64,000 nucleotides of DNA from Pseudopyrenochaeta lycopersici (Eukaryota; Ascomycota; Dothideomycetes; Pleosporales; Pseudopyrenochaetaceae): contig NHZP01000079.1 in assembly GCA_003313425.1 (NCBI GenBank), positions 62,001 to 126,000 of the forward strand. The letters run 5' to 3'. Positions 33,197 through 45,182 of the stretch are shown piece after piece. Position numbers and translations under genes: made by a program. Position 1 is the stretch's first letter; each line of letters starts with the position of its first letter. The notes under the pieces were generated by a model. The model had not been told where the DNA came from. It did no database searches and saw only the letters and a list, made by a program, of their open reading frames with translations.

Positions 33197-33371
33197 TGTC
33201 AGATAAGAGGCATAAAAACTGAAGTATACGAATACTGCATCGTGGACGGTATCACCTATGTATTATCGATGTATCAGGTCTGTGTTTAAAAAGGAGAGAA
33301 AACAGAACTAACGAAAATATAATAAATTCTAATCCACGATCATAACCAAAAAGATTCATTAAATTCTGACA
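33197..33371 (+). repeat. Copia 5' LTR
   Basis: This LTR is 175 bp, starting TGTCAGATAAG and ending AATTCTGACA. It differs from the 3' LTR at six sites, all transitions. Confidence 0.96.
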
Positions 33372-33408
33372 ATTAAGAGTCTCACTAACCCTATAACGAG
33401 CGAGGACC

Positions 33409-36400
33409 ATGTCTTACGCAAATATTACTAGCGTACGCGACGCTACGATTATCCTCACCGACTACACGAACTACACGCTATAGTTACTACAACTTAAAGC
33501 AAAAGCAGAGTTCTACGATGTATAGGCAATCGCAGACCCTGATGGAACTAGAGAACCTTTGCTAGAACCGATCCCCCCAGTCCTACTACGATTAGCTGAC
33601 TACGTACCGGCTGTAGTCCAACGACTAGTACCTAGCGCGTCGTCAAACTCTCGGGGTAACCGGGTTGGATTATTAAGTCAGCTAACAAGATTAAACCCGT
33701 CCCGAACTAATGCAACTCCAGCTACACCGACGAAACTATTGGACTTATTACCTGAAAGCTAGGAAACATATAAGGCTGATTGAGATAACTATAAGGTACA
33801 GCTCGAAGCCTACAAGATTAACGAGAAGAAATACGACAGAGAACGGGCTAACTATCGGTTACTTGCAACGCACATTCAGAGCACAGTATCAGCGCACATT
33901 CAGCGCAACTGCTGCCTCCCTGGTACCACGATTCGCTGATGGATTATTGATATCCGAAGGACAGTAGGAATCAACCCACTTGAAGAACGCCAACGAGCAC
34001 GAACAAGATATCACAATGCATTGAAGCTAATGAGGACCTCAGTAAACTGGGATATCTGGCTTACCAAATACGATTAAGCAGCAACTAACGCTAAGACCGA
34101 AGGAGTCGCGGAGGTACAACATAATGACGACATTATAGAAGATTTCTTGTCGGCAGTAGAAAAGGTAGCACCTATGTGGGTGACTGCCTTCTCTAGCCAG
34201 GTAGCCAAAGGTAACCCAGACCATAACAGAAAAGAAATAATGAAACTCTTCCGGGAGTATATAAGCCGCTCCTACCTATAAAAGGGTAAGTAGAAGAGCG
34301 CTTTCGCTGCTAGAGACGCTGCATACCCTGCTAGCGGTGAATCCGACTAGGGCGCATAGAGGGACGCCTCCAGTGTAGCTAAAGGAGCATCATCAGCCTT
34401 ACGGGGCAAGAACCGTGGTAGAACCTGGGGAAAACGCAAATTTGGGCAAAGCAGCACCAGATCTAAGCATTCCTCTCTAGAGGATACGGCGGCAGTCAAA
34501 GGCACAACATGCTATGCTTGTAAACAGCGCTATAATCTTTTTAATTATTTCTATCTAAACGAAGATAAGGCACCTACGTGGTTTACACTAGATTTAAGAT
34601 TAGCTAAACTCGTTAAGTACAAAAGAAAGTATGACCTAGAGCTAATTAAATTATTAGACTTAAAGCGCCAACGATTAAAGACGCTGCTAATTAAGAATTC
34701 GCAAATACTAACACCCGAAGTCTTAAAAGATTAACTAGAAGGAAGAGTTATATTAACAATCGAAGCCGCGTATACCGCGTCAGTGTTCTTAATAAAGAAC
34801 TAACTGTATCCGCTAAAGAATGCATTTATCCTCGATTCGGGCGCGACAATACACATCTGCAACATGGCGCAATGCCTAACTCACCTCCGTCTACCTATCC
34901 CCGGTGACTGCGTGTGGACAGGCGACGCACGAATATGGATTAAAGGGTATGGCACCGTACATATTAAAGTTAAGTCACTATATAGCACAGAGATACTCCG
35001 ATTAGAGAACGTTGCCTTCTGCCCAGAGATTCTATGCAACCTCGTCTTATTTAGACTACTCAGACAATAAGGAATTTGGTAGGATAATAAGAATGAACCT
35101 ACGTCGTTAAAGAGATAGGACAACTCTATTATTGCATACCTAATGGAAGCACACAACTAATGGGTACTCGAGCAATTAGATGCAAACGACAGTGCCTTTT
35201 ACACCTGATTTAACTCTCAAACCAAGCAGTCGCTACAAAGAGCAAGTGTGATACTATGGCACAAGCGCCTAGGGCATCTAGGGCCCGTAGTGATTGAACA
35301 CCTCGTCTAACAATCTAAGAGGGTGCGCATTAAAGGCGTTACTACAGTCGAGTGCGACGCATGTAGGAGAGCTAAATCAAAGCGCAGGATCCGCAGAGAA
35401 CCTTAACTGAGCGAAGAAGGACCGGGAGAACGAATCGCGATTAACTTTCACGACTACGAAGTGGGGAGCTACTTAAAGGAAAAGAGCTAAATGCTTATCA
35501 CTGACCGATTCTCGGCATATAACTAGGATTTCTACTTTACTAACAACAGACTAGCACGATCTATTATTTAGTTACTAGATAATTTCACTTGCTTCCTCTA
35601 TACGTAGTTTAATATTTCTGTAAAAGTAATTAAGACGGACAACGAGATAGTAACCGTCAAGCTAGAAGTTAAGAGATGGTGCACGTCTAAAGGCATAAAG
35701 GTTAAGCCTTCTGCTCCTGATACCTAATCACAGAATGGCGGAGGAGAACGCTTAGGGGGTGTGATAAAAGAAAAGGCACGCACAATACGACTGGATGCTA
35801 ATCTTCCCTAGGAACTATAGCTAGAAATCACAAGAGCGGTAGTATACCTATACAATAGAACGCCGAACTACTTAAACCGCTAGAAAAGCCCATACGAGGT
35901 ATTCTTTACAAGGGTCGCTGCTATAAATAGTATCGTTACTAGACTACGGAAACCAAACCAAGCTCATCTTAAAGCATATAGCTGCAAGGCATTTGCAATG
36001 ACCGACGATACCCACCAAGGAAAGTCGCGACTGCAACGCTTGGATCCAAAGGCCTGGATTAGCTATCTTATTAGCTATTAATCTACAAATATCTACTACG
36101 TTTAGATCCTGTTACTAGCTAAAGTTATTAGTATAAGAGACGTAGTCTTCGACGAAAGCGTAGTGTTTAGCAGCAAAACAGAAGACCTTATGGACAACCT
36201 TATGCACAACACCCTGCAGGAGATTGTAATATAGGTAAAAACGATTGAACTGCCTACACCACCGCGACAGGAACAGCCTGAGACTAGGTTGTTCTACGAA
36301 GACAATACAATAATAGGAGAGAGTTTAAGTCCACAAGGTTAAAAGTTAAGAGGTTGCCGAAGTAGAAAAGCGATGGACTCATACCCAACGCCGCCAGACA

Positions 36401-38232
36401 CTCCGCTACCTGTAGCTCTCCTTAGCCAGGCGTGGACCGACGAACTTGAAGCTAATAGCATGACGACACAGGGCTCGTTAAAAACAGAACCATAGGCAGC
36501 AGCATTTATGGCCGGCACTTAAGCAGGGCACGTAGGGGAACACGAAGGCAAGCTTATTAATAAGGCACAGCTGAAGAGAATGCTGGCAAAGGGGGTGAAG
36601 CCTTACTGAAACTAATTGCTACCTCTACTAACGACTTACTTAAAGCTTGAAGATTATCCTCTGTACGAAATGTTTAAGGAAGCAGAACGAGAACACCTAA
36701 GGAGCTATGAACAAATGAAGTCCTGGGCTGAAGTGCCAATCACTCCCATTAAACAGAAAGGTCACTAAATATTAGACTGCATGTGGGTGTATACCTACAA
36801 ATTGGACAAACACTATCGCCTTATTAAATGCAAAGCACGACTAGTCGTTCGCGGCGATTAGCAACAAAACATCACGTCACAAGACACATACGCAGCCACT
36901 TTAGCTAGCAGGTCTTTTCGAATGCTCATAGCAATCGCTGCCAAGTTCAACCTTGAACTCAAACAGTACAACGTTACTAACGCATTCGTGCATGCAACCA
37001 TAGATAGAGAAATCTACATGAGAATGCCACGAGGATACCAGAAGCCTGGAACGATCCTTAAGCTTAAAAAGGCACTTTACGGTCTTCGAATTTCACCGCT
37101 CCTATAGCAGAAAGAATTCGTCTTAACTCTCACTAAACTAGGCTTCAAATAAGTGCTATATAAGGCCTGCTGCATAATCAAGGATAGTATTATTATCTTC
37201 TTTTACGTTAATAATATTATCTTAGCCTATCACTAGAAGAAGGAGGTAGAAGCTCAACAAGCTATCAAGGCTCTTTAAGAAAGATACACCTTCACAGGTA
37301 GAGAAGACCTGCAATAGTTCCTTGGCGTTGAAGTTATCAGAGACCGAGAACAATAATTAATTCAACTCTCCTAGTTAGCCTATGCCAACAAAATTAGCAG
37401 ACTTACAGATAGGAAAGATGTCCGACATAATACCCTAATAGTAAGCGTTGAACTCCAGCCACGCGAGGGATTAGCATCACCTTCAGAAGTTAATAAATAC
37501 CAGCATAAGATTAGTTCCTTACTATTTGCCGCTGTTACAACACAACCAGATATAGCCTTCGCAACATCGCGCCTTATACGCTTCCTCGTCAACTCTAGAA
37601 CGGAGCATTAGGAGGCTGCTAACAGAGTCCTACTCTACCTTACAGCGATAAAATCAAGAGCACTCTAATTAGGAGGAGGCGACAAGCTTAAAGTAGCTAG
37701 CGACGCATCATTTGGCGATAATACAGTCGATAGAAAGAGTTTGCAAGGTTATGTAATTAAGCTATTCGGTAGTCTTATTACCTAGAGAGCAAGTAAACAG
37801 GACACGGTTACTACCTTAATAACTAAAGCAGAACTGCTCGCACTCTCCTAAGTAGCAAAGGAAGCTATCTTTACCTCGCGACTTCTTAAGGAGCTCCAGG
37901 TATCATTGCTAGAGTCGACTATTACAATTTAATGCGATAATACACAGATAATTCGACTTGTTACGGAAGAGATTGCAAAACTTTAAACTAAACTTCGACA
38001 TGTAGACATCTACAACCACTAGCTACGATAAGAAGTATTGCTGGGACGAATTTAAGTCAAATACGTAGCGTCCTCGCAAATGCTAGCAGACGGACTTACC
38101 AAAGCGCTGCCCTTAAACAAATGGGAGAACTTTCTTAATTAATTAGGACTAGTAAACAAGAAACTGGCCTTAGTAAAAGAGTTAAAACTTAAAGACATAC
38201 AGACTTAAATAGAAGATCTGACAATTGCATAA
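33409..38232 (+). pseudogene. Copia Gag-Pol polyprotein, decayed
   Basis: It starts MSYANITSVRDA. The gag region runs to about 34550 with a degenerate zinc knuckle (CYACKQRYN). The protease motif ILDSGATIHI is at about 34830. The pre-integrase/integrase region includes LWHKRLGHL and CDACRRAKS (about 35255-35380). The reverse transcriptase region (about 36770-37300) includes QYNVTNAFVHATI and ALYGLR. RNase H ends near ADGLTKALPL at about 38100. Dozens of in-frame TAG codons stand where Trp is expected, so it is non-functional. Confidence 0.88.
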
Positions 38233-38280
38233 GATATAGGTTGGTGGCAGCTTAGAAGATTACTCTAAGCTGAGGGGGTG

Positions 38281-38455
38281 TGTCAGATAAGAGGCATAAA
38301 AACTGAAGTATACGAATACTGCATTGTGGACGGTATCACCTATGTATTATCGATGTATTAGGTCTGTGTTTAAAAAGGAGAGAAAACAGAACCAACGAAA
38401 ATACAATAAATTCTGATCCACGATCATGACCAAAAAGATTCATTAAATTCTGACA
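38281..38455 (+). repeat. Copia 3' LTR
   Basis: This is a 175-bp LTR matching the 5' LTR, followed directly by the GGGGT target duplication. Confidence 0.96.
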
Positions 38456-38486
38456 GGGGTGTTTCGTTACGGGGTGAACCTCGGTA

Positions 38487-40576
38487 CCGTGTCCGTGCGC
38501 GCAACGCCCGCGAACCACCCCAACAGGTCACCCAAAAATGAGGCTGTAGAGCCACACACAATAGCTATTATCACGAGATTTTGTGGTGGAGTAGTATAGT
38601 GATGCTTGCGATCAATTTAGCCTATTCAAATCTTTCTGGAAGGTTGACTCTGCGGCCGAGGCGCGTGGTGACAGCTAGGGCGGGAGGAACAGCCTCTGTA
38701 GCTGCGCCGCCACCCACAGCATCAACCACACGTTTCTGACGCCTGTTCTTCTGTGTGGGTGGCCATGAAGCCTTCCTCTTACCCTTTTGGGATAATTGTA
38801 GAGCTTCTTCAGCGGTGCGCGCTGCTCGCTGACGTGCGCGTTCAGCTGCTTGTTCAGCCTTCTCAGCCTTCGCCTTCTCCCTCTCTATCTTGAGTGCCTC
38901 TCGCGCAATACGCTTCTCGTGTTCAAGCTTCTCTTTCTACAGCTTATTGGACTGCTTCAACTCCTTCATCTCAGCTTTTTTGAGTTGTTTCTCCTTCTCC
39001 TCACGCTCCATCACTCTCTGACGAAACTCAGCCTCACGCCTCTTACTTGGTGACCAGAAAACAGCTCCACCATAGTACTCCTCGCGTTGTTGGAGAGGCA
39101 AGACCTGTTGCTTCTTCTTAGTAGTTAGCGCCTCCTTGAGGCCCTTCATCTCATGGTGGAGTAGCTCATTTTGAACTGAGAGACGGTGGAGTGAGCGGCC
39201 AAGCTTCCGTGACTCCTTACTGCGCTCATCCTTCACTGCAGAGCGAATGAGCGACTGTACTTTAAGCCAATCCTCTCCGCTGTAGCACGAAGTAGAGGAC
39301 TCTTGTAACACTGAGGCCTCTGAGGCGTCGTAAGTGAATCTATTAAGGATTTTGTTAGGGTTAATAGGTGCTATACCCGTAACTTCGAAGGACCTAAGAA
39401 CAGTCGCTACAGTAAAGCTGCTCACCCAGGCCTTCCAGAATAGAGGGAAGAAGTCGCCTTTTTTAATAGGGAGCCATCCCATGCTTCGGTAAGTGTGTTG
39501 AGTCAGCTCATTTGTGTAGTTTAATGAAAGAGGCTTAAAGCAGACTACATCTAGCAGCTGAAGCGTGTGGATTGAATGTGGAGGAAAGATAGCCAATAGT
39601 ATCTTGTTGTCGTCGCAGTACCTAATGAAATCCATCGTCAGGTGAGACCCATAGCCATCAACGATTAATAGCCGGTACTTTCTTCGAGCTTTCTTCTTAG
39701 TGTAGCAATCAAACACCTGTTCAAGCCAAGCCAGGCCTACGCCATCGTTCGTCCAGCCAGAGGGGGACGTAGTGAAGTGTACTGAGTGCTTTCTTGGGTC
39801 TATACTCTGTACCCAGCTCAATTGTACAGCCTTGCCGGCAGCCTGATAGATAAGGCCTGGCGGCAACGCAGATCCATCGGCACACACACATGCCAGGAGT
39901 GTAATCCACTCACGATTGCCATCTTGGAGTGATGCCCTGACCTCCTTCTTCTCCCATCTCCTCTTACTAAAGATCCTCTTTGACCTGCCAACGACTCTAT
40001 CATGAAGCCCTTTTCATCCATATTATACGTGTGCTCAGCGTCAACATCATACTCTGTTATTTTGTGCTGCAGTAGATCAAAGTACAGCTTGTACTTATTA
40101 CCAGAATCAGCGGCGTGGCGAACAGAGTCCATGGCCGTCGTCCATTGTGCTGTGAGGCGATCTTTGTGCCTGTTCATGAAGCGCGTAACCCAGCTATCAG
40201 ACTGCCTCTCGCGCAATTGTCGAGGCGAAATTTCGTATCATGTCTCTTGTAGGTGGCGGGCGACACGCTGTAAGTCCTTCTATATACTTCACAAGCTCCT
40301 CCTCTTGTTGTAGGTTGAGCTTCTGTTGGTTGGTGTCCTTAATTGCGCGTGGTGCCTGAATCTGCTTGTGCCTCCGCGACAACGTTGACCGATTAACACT
40401 ATGGTTAGTAGCTATTTTTTGATAGCAAAGTTTTTCGCCGGACTTTAGAGCATTAATCTCTGCAAGCGTATTATCAATTGCAGTCATTATTGTTGTGTTG
40501 TTACGCGTTAGAGTATGGGGTACTTTTTTGTTGATCGGGCGTTGCGCGACTCCGGGCGTTGCGCGCACGGACACGG
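38487..40576 (-). mobile_element. pogo-type DNA transposon, 2.09 kb
   Basis: The terminal repeats begin CCGTGTCCGTGCGCGCAACG at 38487 and mirror at 40576, with a second GGGCGTTGCGCG copy just inside the right end. TA is present on both sides (38485-38486 and 40577-40578). The left TA is shared with the end of the older element whose terminus lies at 38484. The 3' UTR resembles those at 26.3 and 55.3 kb. Confidence 0.93.
38622..40487 (-). pseudogene. pogo-type DDE transposase, frameshifted
   Basis: From the ATG at 40487 there is an HTH Psq domain (IATNHSVNRSTLSRRHKQI), a CENP-B-type HTH (RPPPTRDMIRNFAS then WVTRFMNRHKDRL) and the DDE core: YNMDEKGF, LLIVDGYGSHLTMDF and PPHSIHTLQLLDVVCF. A long charged coiled tail ends RRVNLPERFE at 38622. 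Two frame changes (near 40200 and 40000-39880) and one TAG near 38937 interrupt it. The catalytic Asp residues are intact, so decay is modest. Confidence 0.88.
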
Positions 40577-40893
40577 TAAAGTACCGTGCCGAGCTTAGTA
40601 ATCCAGCTGTGATGCTGCATGTAAATCTACGGGTTGGACTACCCCACACTTCAGACACAACATCAATCAATACAACGCTGCTGCTTATCATCATTATCTC
40701 AACTTTCATTGTTTTAGCACGTTCAGTGCGACACCAAGACATCCTCGGCTAGCGATCCGGCCAATAGCATGCGGCACACGAGCAGCCATCTCAACTTATT
40801 GTCAACCACCTGGAGATAAAGTTGAGTTGAGTCGCAATTGCTTATGCCAGCAACAGTAGGCCAGTTGAGTTGACATTGAAACAACATATTGAA

Positions 40894-41226
40894 TCAACGT
40901 TGCCAAGAGGTTGATTGATTAGCAAGCCTTGCTTTGGAGGCACCGCCCATTGCACCGACCGCAGACTGAGGATCATTGAAATCGAAAACGACAATTTGCC
41001 TCAGATCGTTTCCAGTGCGAAGTACAACTTCTTCGACGAGCAGCCGACGAAAGCGCTGGATGGCTGTGGGAGAGGAAACAAGCTCTCGCAAGAGCTGCGC
41101 GTCTGCCTGCGAGGTAGCGGCAGGGGAAATAGTCGAGCTTGTGCTGTTGCAATTCGCATGATGAGGATATGCTTGAATCACAGTGATAGCTGTCAGCGTT
41201 GTGAGGGTGTTGAAAATGCTCCGCAT
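40894..41226 (-). pseudogene. spherulin-1A-like cupin, 5' fragment
   Basis: The frame starts at the ATG at 41226 with a signal peptide (MRSIFNTLTTLTAITVIQAY). It continues with a helical stretch (LLRELVSSPTAIQRFRRLL) and the pre-cupin motif VVFDFNDPQSAVGAMGGASKA. Secreted fungal spherulin-like proteins show this order before the metal-binding cupin barrel. Here homology ends after about 100 residues, and the DNA beyond contains repeated GTTGAGTTGA motifs of a mobile element. The barrel with its metal-binding histidines is missing, so the gene is broken. Confidence 0.55.
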
Positions 41227-42050
41227 GATGGCCAAAGGTAGAGATTGCTGATTGTGAAGCGAGCGAAGGTGCAGGAGGAAGTAAAGGAAGCCGAAAGCGT
41301 GTACAACCCGTTATTTATGTGTTAACCACAGCTGGTGGATGTCCTGAAAGAGTGTGGCCCAACACATTCCCTTTCACCATTCCTCCCACGGACGCATATT
41401 CCGAAGGATGGGCAGGGTGTATTCTTAGCAGCTGAATGCATTTTAAATAGTATTTTTGCTTGCGCAACTATGCAAAGCTTGTATTTTTAGCACATGAACT
41501 CGACCAGCTTGAGCACCACAGCAAGATCAAAGATCATTATCGCAGATAGGCTCCTGGGATATAGGCATTCTCGCCTGACCTGCAAGAGTGAGCTCATTGA
41601 TGTATACTGCTCTATGCCCATTGCCCAAGTGTTTCTTAGTCATGAAGGCCTTTGGCAATGCTTTTCAAGCTAGTAACGACCACTAAATTCAGCGCTGGAA
41701 GTCATAGAGTGGACGGCTTCAGGCGGGCTCCCTAGTCTCAGAGTCGACTCATTCAGGCATAGTTTCGACCCGCAGTATAGCCTTCTGAGTGGCAAAGACT
41801 CACTGGTCATTCTATCAAGTGCTCTCGGTCATGCTTACCGGTCTCCGCCATTGCACTAACACGTCCACTAGGTAGCGTAACACCGTCCGGGAATTGAACC
41901 AACATCACATCGCAGGGAGTTTGTGATCAATGACGTGCACAGTCATGACTGCTCAATAGGACACGACTCGCCTTGAGGCGTTAGAGATTGTCCTGGCAAA
42001 TCTCCGTCGGTTGAATGCCACAATGCTAACATCTACCCCTTTCTTACTCC
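41227..42050. other. intergenic, promoter side of the cupin fragment
   Basis: On the minus strand a TAAATAA element lies near 41315, about 90 bp before the cupin ATG. The rest holds no supported gene. Confidence 0.4.
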
Positions 42051-42059
42051 TCATCCTAC

Positions 42060-42903
42060 TTTTTGGCTACCTAGGCCGATTTTGGTACATTTGTCGAAAG
42101 CGCACAGTGAGTACATATGCAAAGGCTTGCAGAGAAGAGTATTGAGAGAAGAGTTAACAACAGCGGGGATATAGGACTGATATTCACGGAGGATAGCGTC
42201 TCGGAGACTGTTGCAGCTCCGCCAGAGGCTTGCTTCTGCTATAGGACTAGCAGCTTTAATCATTGCTCGAAAATTCTGGTCTTTCAATAACGCGTAACGA
42301 CTGCTTGTCAGCGATTACCCAGTCTTTGACAGCCTCCTCAATGGCAAAGGAGCTAGCTAGCACATTAGCAACTTCATGAGAGACCTCAATTCCCTCTGTC
42401 TGCATAGCTGCTAGTATTGAAGGCTGTCCTGATGGCAGATATGAGTTAATCTTGCCTTCCTTGTTGACGCTATGGCCGCGAACGTTCTGCTGCGGGTGGG
42501 CAGCTGCTGAGCTTGTTGATTGATGAACGTTAAATTCGCCACCGTCCCTCTTATGCTGATGACAGTACTTGCGAAGCCAGAACTTCTTTTCGTGCTGTCG
42601 ATGCCAAACAGGCCAACTGTACTGGTAAACCCAGCTTGGCTTGCTGCCTCGGCCGTGTTCAAACGCCCACTTTTGTAGATGAGGCACCCTTGCCCATGCA
42701 AGACCGTCCCACGCCCAATTGTCGTCGTTATCTACTGTTACGTTGACTAGGGCATCTGCATCGGCAGTCGATTCGTCGTTGGCTTTAGGGCGTAGGGAGG
42801 AAGGTTTTGGACGTTGCTTCTTGCGAATTGCGAACTCGACTTGGTTTTCGCATGCGTTCAGCTCGAATGGGTGTTTTAGGACATTTTGAACGTTCTGGTT
42901 CAT
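42060..42903 (-). pseudogene. hAT transposase, N-terminal fragment
   Basis: From the ATG at 42903 the frame has a basic N-terminus, a tryptophan-rich zinc-finger-like block (YQYSWPVWHRQHEKKFWLRKYCHQH), and the start of the hAT core (AVKDWVIADKQSLRVIERPEF). A one-base shift near 42265 leads into FRAMIKAASPIAEASLWRS and LRDAILREYQSYI. Sequence similarity ends near 42060, so the catalytic core and C-terminus are missing. Repeated AACTCAATCAACTCAACTCA-type motifs at 43130-43195 may be this element's outer end. Confidence 0.65.
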
Positions 42904-43338
42904 ATCTAACTATACCCTCAAGGCAGAGTGAGGTGAGAGGCTTGACGCGTCAAGCAGCAATCAGGCGTGCCTGCGCGAACTCTTATGTAGGCCAACCAAG
43001 CAGGGGCTAGTCTCCCGCTACAGTTGCCCTTTACGGGCTTAGCTTAGCTATCGTTCAGCCAATAGAGTAACCCTACGCGGCTACCTAAACATCTCACAAT
43101 AGGGACCTCTCTACTCTAGGCTCTATTACAAACTCAATGTAAACTCAATCAACTCAACTCAACTCAATCAATTAATTGAGTTCAAGTTGATTGTTGACAA
43201 GTCTGATTGTAGCCCTCAAGCAAGATAAGACCTCGGAGCGCGGAAAACTGTACATATGTACTTTTCGTATGGATGATCTCTCGGAAAGACCTCAACGCTG
43301 AGAATGCGGGCTGTTAGTTAGCTGCAGGCAAAACCCAT

Positions 43339-43851
43339 ATGCTCTCGAATTGGTGTCGAGTGCTCCCGTTCAATTATTTCAAAGCTCTTCCCGATTGCCA
43401 TGCGGACTTAGACACCCGTAAGCTGGAGATGGATTTCATCTTTGATGTGTTCAGGAAGGGGCCAAAGGGAATGTACAGCGTCCAGAGGCTTCGAACGCAG
43501 GGAGACTGTGAACTATTTGACGCCCTCACCTGTGTAATTATGATTGTGTTCTGCTGTCTTGTAATCCTTCTAATATATGTGTAGGGCGACCCAACCATCA
43601 AGGCTTACAGCTCACCCAAATCGTTCGCTAAGCGAATCATGCGCAGTCAAGGAATGCCGCTCGGGGTCACAGTGAGTTCCTCCTTCATCCGTGACAGCTT
43701 CTTTGGCAACACACTAACATTCCTCAAGCTGTCAGGAAACATCTTCCAGAACGCCATGTCTGGTAGGCTATCCGAGTTTGGCTTCCCTATAGACAGCGCC
43801 CCCGATCCTGAGTGCTATATCTTCATTTCTCTACTCTATGAAATCACGTGA
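43339..43851 (+). CDS. unknown protein, two exons
   Basis: The model join(43339..43533, 43585..43851) gives 153 residues, with a 51-nt intron having GTAATT donor, CTAAT branch and GTGTAG acceptor. The intron contains an in-frame stop that is removed by splicing, and both exons stay in one frame. I recognise no family. The first exon is acidic/basic (FIFDVFRKGPKGMYSVQRLR). The second is serine- and phenylalanine-rich (VSSSFIRDSFFGNTLTFLKL). No signal peptide is evident. It lies between a hAT fragment and the PKS, so it may be a remnant of a larger gene. Confidence 0.4.
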
Positions 43852-45129
43852 GAAATATTGATAATTTAACAGCGCATAACAATAGTCCAGGTCCTTTACG
43901 ACACGATAACAATAGGCCTTAAATTATCGATTCGTTGATTGTTGACAAGCCTGACAAAGCCTTACGGCTCATGATAGCTTAAGAGACTCCCACAATACAG
44001 GATAACGGCCCGATCACTCGGACAGACACGGTAGAGTTTAGCTCGGAGTTAGTGATGCCCGACTGTCTTTCTTCTCGGCCGCCTCTTGCCCATCAACGTA
44101 ATAGGGCCATTACTGTGGAGACAGTGCTCCCAGAAATCAAACGGTGAGAGACTGTGAAAACGGCCCGGTTGCCGCAACCCAACCAAGTGTAGTAATGTGA
44201 AAATCCTAGTAGAAACTCAGAAATTCTTTTCTATGATGTGTGGCTCCTATATACGAAAGTGAAAATGTGATCATAAACAGACAATGCAAACGGCTACGAA
44301 CAGCTGTGCACTTGAAATTCTTCATATTGACGAACAGTCGACAAAAGTGATTTTAATTGTGAGATGTTTGGCATTCCGGAGTTAAGACGAAACAGCAAAG
44401 CCGGACACCATCCGACCATCCGCTCTTCTCGACATCGAAGAACCTGCTCTGATTGGGTGCGTTGTTAGTAATGCATCACATGTTCTCCCATTTCGGCCGT
44501 CTTGTGCGCCTACAAAATGGATACATGGTCTCGGCGGACATGGGTTGAGTGAAGCCAACCTTGGAAGTCACAGATAGATTCGCAAATACCGCCGCAGCTA
44601 TCGGCTCGCATCCTGACTAATATCAGAAACCAACGGAACTTGCCCTGGCAGATGTGTAACATAAAGTGCCCAACATTACACAGTAGGCTGCTTGAGGTCA
44701 TGTACTAGCCAGATTAGCATAAGTATTAGTGCTGCGTTAAGCCTAGCTCGCACCTCTACTGGTATTCCTATACATTTTACTAGTTAGTGCATACAATACC
44801 ATGGATGCGAACCAACGTGCTACTGTGTACACAGTAGTACCCTGTGGCTCCTCGAAGCACGCTAGTAACACGTGCACGCTCGACCAGAACGGATCTGCCC
44901 ATCGGCTTGATTGTTCCAATATCTGCTGGAAATTGACCCTTGGGCTCCATCACATACCCACGTGCAGGCCAACCCAACACGTACTACACAATATGTAGCA
45001 TCGTGTTGTATAGCGAAGTAGTAATGCGTGAAGGGCCGTCTGCGGTCGACGTCGGTCAGATGTGAGGATCGCGTATCCTGACGCTTGCGGTCCAAGTATA
45101 ACTATGGCCACAGTAGCAGAGAATGACTC
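43852..45129. other. upstream intergenic region of the PKS
   Basis: No supported gene is seen. A 17-bp string (GTTGATTGTTGACAAG plus one) at 43937 repeats one at 43181, suggesting related mobile-element ends. A few CACGTG-like sites occur near 44870 and 44958. Nothing else is classifiable. Confidence 0.4.
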
Positions 45130-45136
45130 TATAAAT
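45130..45136 (+). promoter_or_regulatory. candidate TATA box of the PKS
   Basis: TATAAAT lies about 47-53 bp upstream of the PKS start codon. The position is plausible for a short-leader fungal promoter but is not proven. Confidence 0.4.
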
Positions 45137-45182
45137 TCATAACGAGATCTTTGAGCTCAACATCTAGATCGTTATAACCATC

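Larger units (their letters stand above)
33197..38455 (+). mobile_element. Ty1/Copia-type LTR retrotransposon, RIP-damaged
   Basis: This is a 5,259-bp element with 175-bp LTRs at both ends (TG...CA) and a 5-bp target duplication GGGGT at 33192-33196 and 38456-38460. A purine-rich tract (GAGGGGGTG) lies directly before the 3' LTR. The order protease, integrase, reverse transcriptase, RNase H identifies Copia. Coding sequence is riddled with TAG codons. Confidence 0.95.
33158..38484 (-). repeat. pogo-type terminal sequence split by the Copia element
   Basis: The pieces at 33158-33196 and 38456-38484 join across the Copia insertion into about 65 bp ending GGTGAACCTCGG before a TA. Its reverse complement matches 60841-60908 (starting CCGAGGTTCACCTCGT) over its whole length with a few transitions. 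The end also resembles the left end at 18214. It is therefore the terminus of a pogo-type element whose body is missing here. Confidence 0.75.

Noticed and set aside
41870..41960. tRNA-like T-arm string (GGTTCAATTCCCGG on the minus strand)
   Set aside because: The stem around the loop does not pair properly, and no D-arm or anticodon arm can be folded at the right distances.
44780..45095. Short frames upstream of the PKS
   Set aside because: They overlap on opposite strands and lack motifs; this is better treated as promoter region.
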